64,000 nucleotides of DNA, from positions 913,661 to 977,660 of the forward strand of contig NW_005179057.1 of NCBI RefSeq assembly GCF_000350225.1, in the 5' to 3' direction. The notes beneath the pieces were generated by a model. The model did no database searches. It had not been told where the DNA came from and worked only from the letters and a program-made list of their open reading frames with translations. The stretch is from Chondrus crispus (taxonomy: Eukaryota; Rhodophyta; Florideophyceae; Gigartinales; Gigartinaceae). Position 1 is the stretch's first letter. Every line of letters begins with the position of its first letter. Position numbers and translations under genes: made by a program. Of this stretch, positions 21,568 to 30,996 are shown piece after piece.

Positions 21568-24500
21568 AGCCCGAATCCCACTGGTGGGAAACTGTCCCGC
21601 TCGGGTCGACGGAGAAGTTCTTCCGACGACGAGATCCCCTGCTCTTTATGCCGCTCTCCGAGCCGGCCTTGCTGTCCCGACTTAACGGAAGACCTACGAG
21701 TTCGGTTACTTTCTCACCGAGAACGCAATTCCTTTCGACAGGACATTGCGCGTCTGGTCCGGGAATTAGAAGCGTTAAACGGCCGCAAGGATGTCGCTGG
21801 ACCCGCAAGGAAAGAAGAAAAGCCGAGGCCGGACCACACTGTAGAGGTTTGTCTCATCCCTCGAGACAGGTCCTTGCCGAGACTAAATGAACGAAAGCGG
21901 TCCACACCCGTCGGGGCGAGATCGGAACCACAGCCCCGAGGACGTCTTGACACACGGCAATCGAAGCCCCATACGGGACACACAGGCTCGACCCTTTCAG
22001 GGGGTTGGAGACGAACCCCCAACTGGGAAAAATACGAGCCCACAAAGGGTACCCCTCGTGTGCCTCGAGTTCGTCGCGGACGGCAACGCCCCCACGCCCC
22101 CTCGAATTTACAAGTGAGGGGGCGCCACCAAAAGTTGGTCCGTTATGGGCAGGGCTGCTTGACCGCACAGACCGAACTGCAAAGGGAACCTAGGATAGGA
22201 CAGTCCGAAAAGGTCCTTTTAATAGGGGGTATGCCCCGCTAACCGCAGTTCACTCCCAAGTTTCCGAGATCGGACAAGCCCAAAAAGGCGAACAGACCAC
22301 AACGCACGTTTAAGAAAACCCCGAAAAAGTACAGGGCACGAGGCCGGACTCGGAATATTCTTAAGTCCCGAACGGGTGAAACTTTCAAGGTCGACGGAGC
22401 GTTGGAGAAGCGACCGCACCTCTGTCGTTGGCGGTCAACTAATCCCGTACGCGTCGCGGTTGCCGAAACGTTACCTGCGAAAGGACAGAAGAAACCCGGA
22501 AGGGACTTTATTACAGTTCCCCCAGGGTATGTAGTCCTCCTGGTAGACTGTACCACCCGTCTCGGAAAAATACCGACGTCCTTTTAAAAAGGATAAGTGG
22601 TCGACCCCTGGTGGTGGACGGCAGTCAAGTGGGAATCTGTCAAAAAGGGGAGAGGAACCCCAAAGGGGCGAGCTCGTATAACCGACGATTTCCCGTCCCG
22701 CCCGGGTCGGTCGTCCCAAGCCGGTTCCGAGATGAAGGACGTGGGGTCGAGCGGCGGACTTGTAGGCGGTAGGGAGGCCGTCGCGTCCGTATTTATAGCC
22801 ACCGTTCGCGGAATTCGTCCCGGCGGCGGAGGGGCGCCCCAGTGGGTTTCGCCCTGAATTACGTCCGTGGAGGTACTGTGCGCACTTGTCGGCCTGAAAG
22901 GCGTTGCTCCGTAGCCCACGCCCCTTCGGCGGCGGGCCTGCCTCCTAATCCTTGCGCGGGAGGGAGTCGTCCGATGGCGGAGAATAACGCAAGGGGCGGG
23001 AGAAGCGACAGGACCACAGAACGGGCGGACGCGAGAGAGGTCACCTGCTCCCCTCTGTCACGCGGGAATGTGCCGGCCTTCCTCAAAGGACAGAAGCAGC
23101 CAGGACTCCCGAAAGGGCACGGAAGGCTTGACGGGAATAGACCGTGTGTCCGAGTTCGGAGGAGTACCGCGAGGTCGAATGCCGCCGTGCAGAGGCGTCG
23201 CGGAGGCGAACCGACGCCTAATCACGACCCGAAGGGAATTCACACCGGGCCGGCTTGGGCCAGTTTCGCAATGGCCCCGTGGCGTCGGTTACGTCCGTAC
23301 AACGGCCGCTTGAAGGAGGCCAACGGGCGCGGGCCACGAACATAATGGCCGCCCCGAGGACGTGGCGCACTCAAAGAAGAGGGGTAAGGCTTCCGAATTT
23401 TTAAAGTGAGATTCGGAACTGTGCAGGAGCCCAAATAGGCCAGCCAACCCGCTTGGGATATACCTGTAAACCCTGTCGGGAGAACGGCGAAAGACCGACA
23501 AGACGGACAATTAGGGCCGAGAAAGACCCGTCCGGGATTGCATGTCCCCACGGCCGGAGCCCCCAGGGAAAACCCAATCGAGACCACGTTGGGAAGGTCC
23601 CCATGACAAGAGAAGACCCCTCTGGGAAAACTAATTGAGACCCGGTCGGGACGGCGCCGAAGACTAGAGCAGCAGAAGGGGAAAGGATGCGAGCAAGATG
23701 ACGCAGCGGTCATCCCAAGGAGGGCGACAAGCTCCAAATTCCGCCTCCGAAGGTCGCGTCAGAGGCAAGCTGGTGGACGAAAGTGGAGCACGTTACGTGA
23801 AAAATCGACCAAAAATGGTAATGCCCAATGGGAACGCCCAAAAGGAAATTGGTGGCGGTTCAAGGAGGCGGTTTGAGGCACGAAGATTTTAGGGAATGTC
23901 CAGTGGGAGCTCGTTAATTTAAAAGGACAAGCCTCGAAGACGAGAAAACCAGGCACGTTTTACTGTCAAAAAGGCCGATTTTTATGGCAAAGGAAAAACC
24001 CGATCGGGCAGTCACTAGCCTAACGAAGGCGAAGTCCCGACCACACATGGATATTAGTAACGCACGAACGACCCATCATGGACGCAGCGACGACGATTGC
24101 CGCTCAAAGAAACCCTGTACGGGAGAGCGCAGGCACCGGGCGTCGCCGAACAGTACGAAGGAAGGCAACCCCGATGACAGACGAACCCCATTGCGGGAGA
24201 CCATGAACACGTCCCGCACCCTCGCGCCGCACTGCACTCCGTGCACGGCCCGCCGCTGCAGCCTCGCCGCCCGCGCCCGCGCCGCCGCCCGTGGCACTCG
24301 GAAGGCCCAATTGGGAAAAATGCGCTCACCACCGCGCCTCCCGACGAAGGGTCTCCCTCAGCTCGTCTCCGCTGCACGCGCTGTATGCGCCCAGGCGTAC
24401 AGTATGCCGCAGTTGCGACAAGACCGTCGCAAATTGCGGCGCGTGCCGCCGCCCGCACAGGGGGTACCAAGACCGATTCGGAAAATCTGGGAAAATTATA

Positions 24501-24740
24501 GGGCACGGGCGACACGTGGATGCTCCTGCAGTGGCACCGTGCGCGAAAGGCCGGCAAAGACCGATTCGGAAAATCTGCGAAAATATTGCGCACGCGTTAC
24601 ACGTGGATGCTACTCTCGTGGCACTGCGCGCGCAGAGGGCGCACACGCGTTTCGGAAGTAAGTGAAATTTAGCTGCCTCGTGGCCACATCGCCACGTGTG
24701 TTAATGGACACACAGTGCGCCCCGGGGCGTGGCGCAGTCC
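21568..24740 (+). other. Non-coding interior of gag-only element
   Basis: About 3.2 kb with no retroelement enzyme motif in any frame. It contains a second copy of the polypurine-tract neighbourhood at about 23353-23388. It also holds two units of an 88-bp repeat starting GACCGATTCGGAAAATCTG at 24471 and 24559. Short open frames are Arg/Pro-rich composition artefacts. Confidence 0.6.
24471..24646. repeat. 88-bp tandem duplication
   Basis: Two units begin at 24471 and 24559, sharing GACCGATTCGGAAAATCTG, a GCACGNGN-TACACGTGGATGCT block and TGGCACNGNGCGCG. They lie near the 3' end of the gag-only element. Confidence 0.75.
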
Positions 24741-24753
24741 AAGAAGAGGGGAA
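24741..24753 (+). other. Polypurine tract of gag-only element
   Basis: A 13-base all-purine stretch immediately before the 3' LTR, the expected plus-strand primer site. Confidence 0.85.
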
Positions 24754-25248
24754 TGTAGTAGTATGACAATTCCGTTCTCGGACGCTCTACAGTAGCTAGA
24801 GTGGCCTAATTTACAGGTACCATAGGTTGCGTAGTGAACACGTGCAAGCTGCAGTGACAGCACACGTGTACTAGTTTACAGGTCCGTGTACACGTGGTGC
24901 CAGGGGCACAGTGACACACGTGTACACGGGAGGTGTCTCTTACAGTAGTTATGATAGCTACTGTACAGTAGTCGTACAGTAGCTTGAGACCCGAGGGAGG
25001 CAGACGTACTAGAGAGGAACTGCCTCCCTCCCGGAGAATAAACCAGCTACCCCATCCCCTCTGAGCTAGCCCCCAACTTCCTAATTAGGACTCACCTCTC
25101 GTCTTCAGGGGTAGCATCTCCCTTCGTCCGTTTCGGTCTCGCACAAGCCACCCTCCTAGTGAGGTTGCTGGCGTTGTAATTTACCGCTACCGTGGACACC
25201 CCCTCCGTGACGGATTAACACCGAACCGGAAGGATCCATTTTATTACA
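24754..25248 (+). repeat. 3' LTR of gag-only element
   Basis: Same length and almost the same sequence as 18624-19118. It is directly preceded by the polypurine tract. Confidence 0.95.
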
Positions 25249-25528
25249 AAAATCATATCCGTCAAATCCGCCAATGCCACAATCGGGCTCTTCGTGCAAC
25301 GCCTACTAATAGATGATAAGCACCAGAGAACGGCACGAAGAAGCAACAAGCTGCTTTATAAAATCATTTTCCGTCTAACTAAAGAATGTCTTGTATGGAG
25401 GGAAACGGGCCAGTGGCTTTGAGCTTGCGCAAGTTCTCACGCCATCCTGATGTGATTTGAAGCAATCACTCTTATCCAGGCAGGCTATTTGGGCTCACCA
25501 ATAGCAAGTTTCCAGAAGAGCCCTGCAA

Positions 25529-25822
25529 ATGCTGATGTCGATTCATCCTGCACACCCACCGGCGAGTTCCGTTCTCCGCAAAGGGTCTGACGTGTACTTC
25601 TACGAGAAAAGTGCGAAGTCAGCTTCATGGATAAGAGGGTTCGTGCTTCGTGCTGGACCGCATGTTGTGCGTGTAGGCATTAGAAAGGACATGGTCGGAC
25701 GCTCGTATCAAGCAGCCTACGAAGACGTGCGACTCGTCCCATCCTCGCCACTTATCCTTGAACAAGACAAGATCGAGCTAGGATTCGGAGACATGCAAGG
25801 TTCTGAAGATTCAGATGAATAA
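25529..25822 (+). pseudogene. copia-B integrase C-terminal fragment
   Basis: A 97-codon frame reads GSDVYFYEKSAKSASWIRG, then HVVRVGIRKDM and YEDVRLVP. The layout resembles the small beta-rich tail of copia integrases (GDKVLVWRE... type). It is followed by acidic sequence and a stop. The catalytic core upstream was not found after the nested insertion, so the gene is broken and probably partly deleted. Confidence 0.6.
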
Positions 25823-26599
25823 ATCACAGACGCCTTTAACATCTCGAGCGAATCAATAACGGGCACAAGCGTCCTTCTCACGGAATCGCCGTTGGGAGAG
25901 GCCGACCCAACTGGTCCAGAACACACTTCTAGCGTCTAGGGACAGCACTCTCTTGTTGTTAATGCCTTGGGTACAATCTATCCGCCTTCAGACCCGCTTG
26001 TCGGCGAGGTCGTGCTCTGGGTTCTCCATACAGAACACTCCTCAATGCTGACCAGTTTTGTCTCTCCAACGACGAGACTCCAACTGCCTGCGATGGACAG
26101 AAACGCTCCAACATCAAAGGAGATGTTGCTGAAGGACATCGGCAACACTCCTGGTTTTGGAGCAAAAGATCTCATTGCTTAACTCTCCTCGCTGAAACAA
26201 GAGGGGTTGACTCGTATTCGAGCCCTTTTAGGAGATTTTCCAGTCAGAGAATAAAAGCAGCATTTTGACCCTCGCTGGCTACTGGATGAAGCCATTTCCA
26301 TGGAAAAGACCAACAACATGGAGAGGGAGCGTACCAGCCAGTCTTCATCAGAGACGTGCTTCGGAACTTTAACATCATTAGCTCTCATCACTACTGCCAA
26401 GTGAAGAGGAACAGTGAAGCTAGCAACTGAGGTTGGAGTGCCGTCTGGTCCCCCATGGAAATAGAGACGCCGAAAGGAAATCACTGCGGTTCGACTCCTC
26501 GACAGCACAGTTCCCCTGCATTCGGGTTCTCCTGTCCCTAGCCGTTCTATTCCACTTCGACCTGGCGTCTCTAGACATCGCCGGGCCAATCTACAGGCA

Positions 26600-27160
26600 G
26601 GTATGCTCAAAAGAAATACTTACACGCCCCTGCCGCGAGGCTGGACAAAGTACATAGATGAAGTCTGTAAACTCCCCAAACCGGCCTACGGCCTCGTCGA
26701 ATCCGGGAGTCTATGGAAGCTCTGCATAGAAGAAATGATTACGACGTATGGATTTGAGACTATATCTGGTCTACCCCCACTCTTCATTCACCACCAAGCT
26801 TCCCAGCAAAGGAAAGTCTCCCTTCTGGCTGCTAAGGTCATAGACGACATCCTGTTCGCGGGCACCTCAAAGAAGCACCGACGATTCTTCGCCGCAGTAC
26901 CTAATAGCTTCAAGGATGGGCGATACATATCGGGGAGACCCTTCGTCTTCAGTCGAGTCCTGCTAATCCCAACAAGCTACCACTCTACTATTATTTCTAT
27001 GCCCAAATTCATGGAAACGATAGAGTTCTTTCCGCTCACTAGGAAAGGCGAAAGCAGCACGAAGAGAAGTTCACGCAGGAGGAGCTCACTCGTCTACAAA
27101 GCCTGGCCGGGACACTCAACTTCCTGGTACATGGCGTCCAGTCTCAAGCATGCCTAGTCG
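26600..27160 (+). pseudogene. copia-B reverse transcriptase fragment
   Basis: The frame contains VCKLPKPAYGLVESGSLW, which matches the copia L-x-K-x-L-Y-G-L-x-x-S/G motif, and later KVIDDILFAGTSKKHRRF. The latter corresponds to the YVDDL catalytic box with Ile in place of the Val (and Val in place of Tyr). The region upstream (finger/palm start) is not readable in one frame. The copy is clearly dead. Confidence 0.82.
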
Positions 27161-27479
27161 CGAGCAAAATGCAACAAAACCTGTGAACCTCACGCGTGAA
27201 GGATCTCCAGCAAGCCAACAGTGCTCTCCATTTGTTCAATCCTCTCCCGCGTGCGCTTCAGTAACGTTCGCCGCTCTCCCCGTTCAACTGCAGCGACATG
27301 GGAGATCTTTCTCTGCCTTTATTTTGCAGATGCAAGCATCGAGCATAGCTCATATGGCCAAAAGGGATTAGTAACAGGCCTGATTATGCGTAAAACCGAT
27401 TCATGTATCTACCACGTGCTGGACTGGCACAGCTCGAAGCAATCCAGGGTTTCCTTATCATCCGTCTGAGGTGAAATAC

Positions 27480-27835
27480 TGGAAGCCGCTGAGGCTGCAG
27501 ACAGGTCGCTTCTCCTGACGCAGTGCCTATCTTCGATCGTCGGAAAGCACAACCTGTTCCCTATTGTGCTTACAGTGGACTCGTGTGGACTCTACGCTAC
27601 CATCAATACGCTGCACGACGGAAAAGACTACCAACTTCGTCCCTCCGTTTCAAGAGTTCTATATTACTTTGAAGCAAAGGATATCTCAATTCTCCAGTGG
27701 ATTCCAGGTCTACAAAACATCGCTGACGAATTGACAAAGGTCAATCCGGCTACCGTTCAAATCCTCGGCGATTTATTTCATTACGGAAGCTACCAGACAG
27801 TTACTATCATCATCTCAAAGAAGCATGGGTTGTGA
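27480..27835 (+). pseudogene. copia-B RNase H fragment
   Basis: AAEAADRSLLLTQCL-like sequence precedes the frame LTVDSCGLYATINTLHD (equivalent of TDSKSL). QWIPGLQNIADELTKVNP, the D-N/I-A-D-x-L-T-K end of copia RNase H, follows. Its stop lies about 30 bp from the end of the antisense accessory gene. Confidence 0.85.
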
Positions 27836-27862
27836 AGCACAGTTACTACTTAAGGTTGCTAA

Positions 27863-28496
27863 CTACTTCGAAGATCCACCGTCCTTGGCCTCCCACTCCT
27901 GACGCCTTTTGCGTTTCTTCTCGTCAACCTTTTTCGCACCGCTGCGAGAAGGCTTCCAACGGAGCACGCGAACGTCCTGCAAAACATCGAACTTCATATC
28001 GCTACCGACGCACAGCGCAAGCGATTCTGGACAAATCCACATAGGATGCTTCTCGACTCCATCGAGAACCACGCTTGGCTTGCATCTCGTATCAACAACC
28101 ACAGCATGGTGCATCCCGCACTGCTCTCACAGTGACCATCAACACACCCTCAATTCCCCGTCTCATAAGGAAATTGACACCAAGATGAGTTTTACCGCCA
28201 GTTCCATCGCGAATGTGGCCGAGCTCAAGCCGCGGCAAGAATTCACAAAGGGCCTTCACTAAACACCTCACACTCCGATACCGACGATTGTGCTTTCCGT
28301 CGTTGAGGTGGCTCCCCATGTCAGCTTTCCCCCTGTTAATGAACTCTTGGTCCATGCCCTGCACGCAGAACAATTTCAAGGCGTTGAGCAACGACGCGCG
28401 AAGGCACTGGTTACCGATATCGCGATGAGCGATAGCGCTTCCAATACGCATGTACGTCCGAGCATCGGCAGGTGAGTCCTGTAATGGCCGACACAC
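27863..28496 (-). pseudogene. Antisense accessory gene of copia-B, cysteine peptidase-like, one frameshift
   Basis: The minus-strand frame from 28496 has NQCLRASLLNALKLF, then LVKALCEFLPRLELGHI and FLMRRGIEGVLMVTVR. Near 28110 a one-base shift leads into GMHHAVVVDTRCKPSVVLDGVEK, SLALCVGSD, DVLQDVRVL and a Lys-rich tail (KKVDEKKRKRR) ending at 27863. The block order is the same as in the copia-A accessory gene: Cys helix, G-x-W/L-x-V strand, His strand ending D-T, V-E-K, S-L-x-L-C, V-R. HHAVVVD after a conserved Cys is a hallmark pattern of papain-fold peptidases; function is inferred. The position, convergent with pol right after RNase H, is the same in both elements. Confidence 0.68.
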
Positions 28497-28500
28497 GCGA

Positions 28501-29616
28501 TACTACGGGCAGGCGCCCCGCTCGCTTAAAGAGAAGCTGCTTCATACCACCCCGGCCCGCTCGTACCATGGCTCGAGGAGCTCACAAATGATGTCGGCGG
28601 GGCGCGAGGTCGGTTGTGGAAATCCGTGAGCGCTTTGAGCAGTTGCGGCGCAGCAGGTCTCGGCGGCTGAAAGTGGGGTCGTGTGTGCAAGGTGCAATGT
28701 GCAGGTGAGGAGGCCGCTGCGTGGTGATTTGGACGCTGGACGAAGATAGGCGCTCGAGAGTGTGTGCGTCCACTGCAAATGGACAAGGCGCGGCAAAGCG
28801 CAATAACTCAACGATCTGCGATGCAGAGTTTAAATGCGCAAACGAGACGAGGGGGAAATGGTTGCGTGGTCATCGCAGACAACGCCGACACTGGCGGGTC
28901 ATGGTTCGAATCGAGCTCCGGACTACTGTCTTTGGTCGCCACGCAACGAGGGGTGTGTTGGATGCGCCTAATTCACACATATTTTAATCCATCTGTAGCA
29001 TAAACACCCCCAGACGACCGAGGGTGTATGCGTAGTTCGACCTGTAGACCCCGTTCGAACGGGAAGACAGATGAAGCACCAGATAACGAGGCACAGAAGC
29101 GGGCCCTGGTAGCGGTGTGGTAGAGCGGGAAGGTCGGGGACGAGCGTACGCGCGGGCCCATCTACGCCTCGACGCCCCGGAGCAGCGCTGGGTAACGTAT
29201 CAGCGCTGACGGGCGGAGGCGGATCTAGGCTCGCTCGCGCACGCGTGTGTCCCCTACCCGCTCCCTTCCTTCTAACGCGCGAGAAGGCGAAGGCGCGTAG
29301 TTAGAATAAGCTGGGTGGACTGACCTTGGCGGTCGGTTGAGGACAAGTCCGTGCTTGTCCCCCTCCTGCCGCCGTCGGTCCGCTCCCTATTTAATATACA
29401 AAACAATCTATCATAACACTACAGTACCGAGGTACTGTAGTGGGCTACTGTAGTGCCGGTCGGCCAGCACTGTAATACTGTCAGCTATGTCGAGGCTGAC
29501 AGTACACGTATCACTCGTGGTGCGTGCGCGCTTCGCTCGAGCGCTGTACACGTGTGCACGTGACACCGGGACAAGGGACACGCTCATACCCTGTATACCC
29601 GTGTCCCTTGTCCCCC
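28501..29616. other. Spacer from copia-B to the second gap
   Basis: No supported gene. It carries inverted repeats at 29417-29442 (12-bp arms CACTACAGTACC, 2-nt spacer) and 29568-29614 (15-bp arms GGGACAAGGGACACG). tRNA-like words were examined and rejected. Confidence 0.4.
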
Positions 29617-29716
29617 NNNNNNNNNNNNNNNNNNNNNNNNNNNNNNNNNNNNNNNNNNNNNNNNNNNNNNNNNNNNNNNNNNNNNNNNNNNNNNNNNNNN
29701 NNNNNNNNNNNNNNNN
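29617..29716. other. Assembly gap (100 N, size nominal)
   Basis: Exactly 100 N suggests a gap of unknown size. It truncates the queuine tRNA-ribosyltransferase gene. Confidence 1.
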
Positions 29717-29985
29717 CGCACGACGTCGCCGCCGGGGCGCAGGGCGAGGTGGTACGTGTTCGCCAGGACGAGCTGGGCGTCGACGGTCGGGTGCAGCAGC
29801 TGGTCCGGGTGCAGCCCCTTGATGGCGGCTTGCGTCCCCACCGGCATGAACATCGGGGTGAGCGCGCTGTGGTGCGGGAGATGCAACGTGCTCGCGCGGG
29901 CTTTGTTCCAGGTGGCGTGGATCTCGAGGCGCAGCGCGGGGGAGGACGGGCCGCCGTAGCACGGCGGCGGTGGCTCGACGGCCAT
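29717..29985 (-). CDS. QTRT1: Queuine tRNA-ribosyltransferase catalytic subunit, N-terminal part
   Basis: The frame from ATG 29985 runs into the gap and gives about 89 residues. It shows the TGT family start: FEIHAT-like LRLEIHATWNKARASTLHLP, then TPMFMPVGTQAAIKG, LHPDQLL and AQLVLANTYHLALRPG. These match the strand/helix opening of the TGT barrel, including the F-M-P-V-G-T and N-T-Y-H-L motifs. The enzyme exchanges guanine-34 for queuine in tRNAs with GUN anticodons, working with QTRT2 in eukaryotes. On the other side of the gap the sequence does not continue as TGT. The rest must therefore lie in the unsequenced gap or elsewhere. Confidence 0.87.
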
Positions 29986-30964
29986 AAAGAGGAAGAGGGA
30001 GAGGGAGAGGGAGAGGAGAGGGGGCGGGCCGTGAGGCTGACTGTTCGTTTGAACGAGGTGATTAGAAGGATGTAGATCGGGGGGGGGTATCATGAGAACT
30101 CATGAGAACGGCGATGATGAATTGTACAGTACACAGTGTACTGTACAGGGGTCACCCGTGTATGCGCGTGTCCCTTGTCCCCGTGGTGTACACGTGGACA
30201 CGCGCGGTTGTACTGTAGAGCTCGACGCTCTACAGTAGCTGATCTAGTTCTTGATCTAATCTAATTTAAACCCCCAGGGGGGGTTATACTACACCAACCA
30301 AACTGTAATTTTAGGGTTGCTGCCGGCGGTCGCCGGGAGATTACCGAGCAGCGGCCGAGGGAATAAAAACCGGGGGACTCGCGCGAGGGAGAAGGGATCC
30401 CCGGGGGTAACAACTTGAGTACCCGAACACTTCGCCGGCTGCCCGCTTCTCGTTCCCTGACGCGAGGACGACTGCCCCTCTCGACCGCCTCGCTCGCTCC
30501 CGCTGCTACCGCGCCGCCGCCGCCCTGCACCCAGCCTCTTCGTCCCCTGGCGCTCGGCTCCCTCCGCCACTGCGCCGCTGAGGCACGGCTACCGAACTAA
30601 CCTCTCCCGTCCTTCCAACCCGTGTCTATCACATCTTGATCTTTACAAGATGCGTCGGCGTATTTATGTTTGTTGGTGTTTTGACAGGCTGTCTTAGTTG
30701 CTCCGTCAGATATTAGCCGGTAGCAAGGGCGCTGTAATGGAAGGACTTGTTGCGGTAGCACGTCACACTTGCGTGTGCTGTGCATTTCTGGGTAGATGTT
30801 TGGGAATATTTTGAGAAGCTGTGTTTCCATACTCGCTTTTTTCAATAGAAAAACACATTGCCCCAGAATATTTCACAAAAGATTTGAAAATCGTTCGAAA
30901 CTTGATCTGCACCGTTAGCACTTTTGTGCGGTTTGTTGTCCTATTGTTTATTATTAATATCAAC
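29986..30964. other. QTRT1 upstream region and left flank of the DNA transposon
   Basis: It holds a perfect 25-bp palindrome at 30123-30147 (12-bp arms TGTACAGTACAC) and a copy of CGTGTCCCTTGTCCC at 30167-30181. That word is also an arm of the inverted repeat on the far side of the gap. No coding frame with a recognisable domain was seen. Confidence 0.45.
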
Positions 30965-30968
30965 TTAC

Positions 30969-30996
30969 CACCCCATCCACGAGCGAGGTGGGTCAA
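30969..30996 (+). repeat. Left terminal inverted repeat of DNA transposon
   Basis: 28 bp, matched by the reverse complement of 45020-45047 with one mismatch. A further block AAATCCGCT recurs about 27 bp inside both ends. Confidence 0.85.

Larger units (their letters stand above)
18624..25248 (+). mobile_element. Non-autonomous gag-only LTR retrotransposon (TR-GAG-like), young
   Basis: Two 495-bp LTRs (18624-19118 and 24754-25248) are nearly identical, with about three differences by eye. They start TGTAGTAG and end in CA. Flanks are AAAGT (18619-18623) and AAAAT (25249-25253), a 5-bp duplication with one mismatch. A primer-binding site TGGTCTCCCGACC starts 2 nt inside the 5' LTR, and a purine tract AAGAAGAGGGGAA ends exactly at the 3' LTR. 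The internal 5.6 kb holds one gag-type gene, with an amber codon, and then about 3.2 kb without any RT, integrase or protease. Its Gag is homologous to that of the gypsy element at 32.8-42.8 kb, which suggests trans-mobilisation by such a partner. Confidence 0.93.
15886..28500 (+). mobile_element. Copia-like retroelement remains (copia-B), host of nested insertions
   Basis: Plus-strand pieces appear in copia order. Gag-like sequence lies at about 15886-16839, protease plus integrase N-terminus at 17530-18620, integrase tail at 25529-25822, RT at 26600-27160 and RNase H at 27500-27835. An antisense accessory gene lies at 28496-27863. The protease region aligns in layout with that of copia-A. 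A gypsy-type solo LTR sits between gag and protease, and a complete gag-only LTR element sits inside the integrase region. The integrase core is missing. LTRs of this element were not identified, so the outer limits are approximate. Confidence 0.75.

Noticed and set aside
22239-24665. Many short Arg/Pro-rich frames inside the gag-only element
   Set aside because: No RT, integrase or other motif; typical of GC-rich non-coding sequence.
28885-28930. tRNA-like T-arm word GGTTCGAATC
   Set aside because: Flanking bases do not form the T stem and no D arm or acceptor stem can be paired at the right distance.
29095-29160. tRNA-like D-arm word GTGGTAGAGC between two GGGCCC boxes
   Set aside because: Only ~57 bp separate the possible acceptor ends and there is no TTCGA loop.
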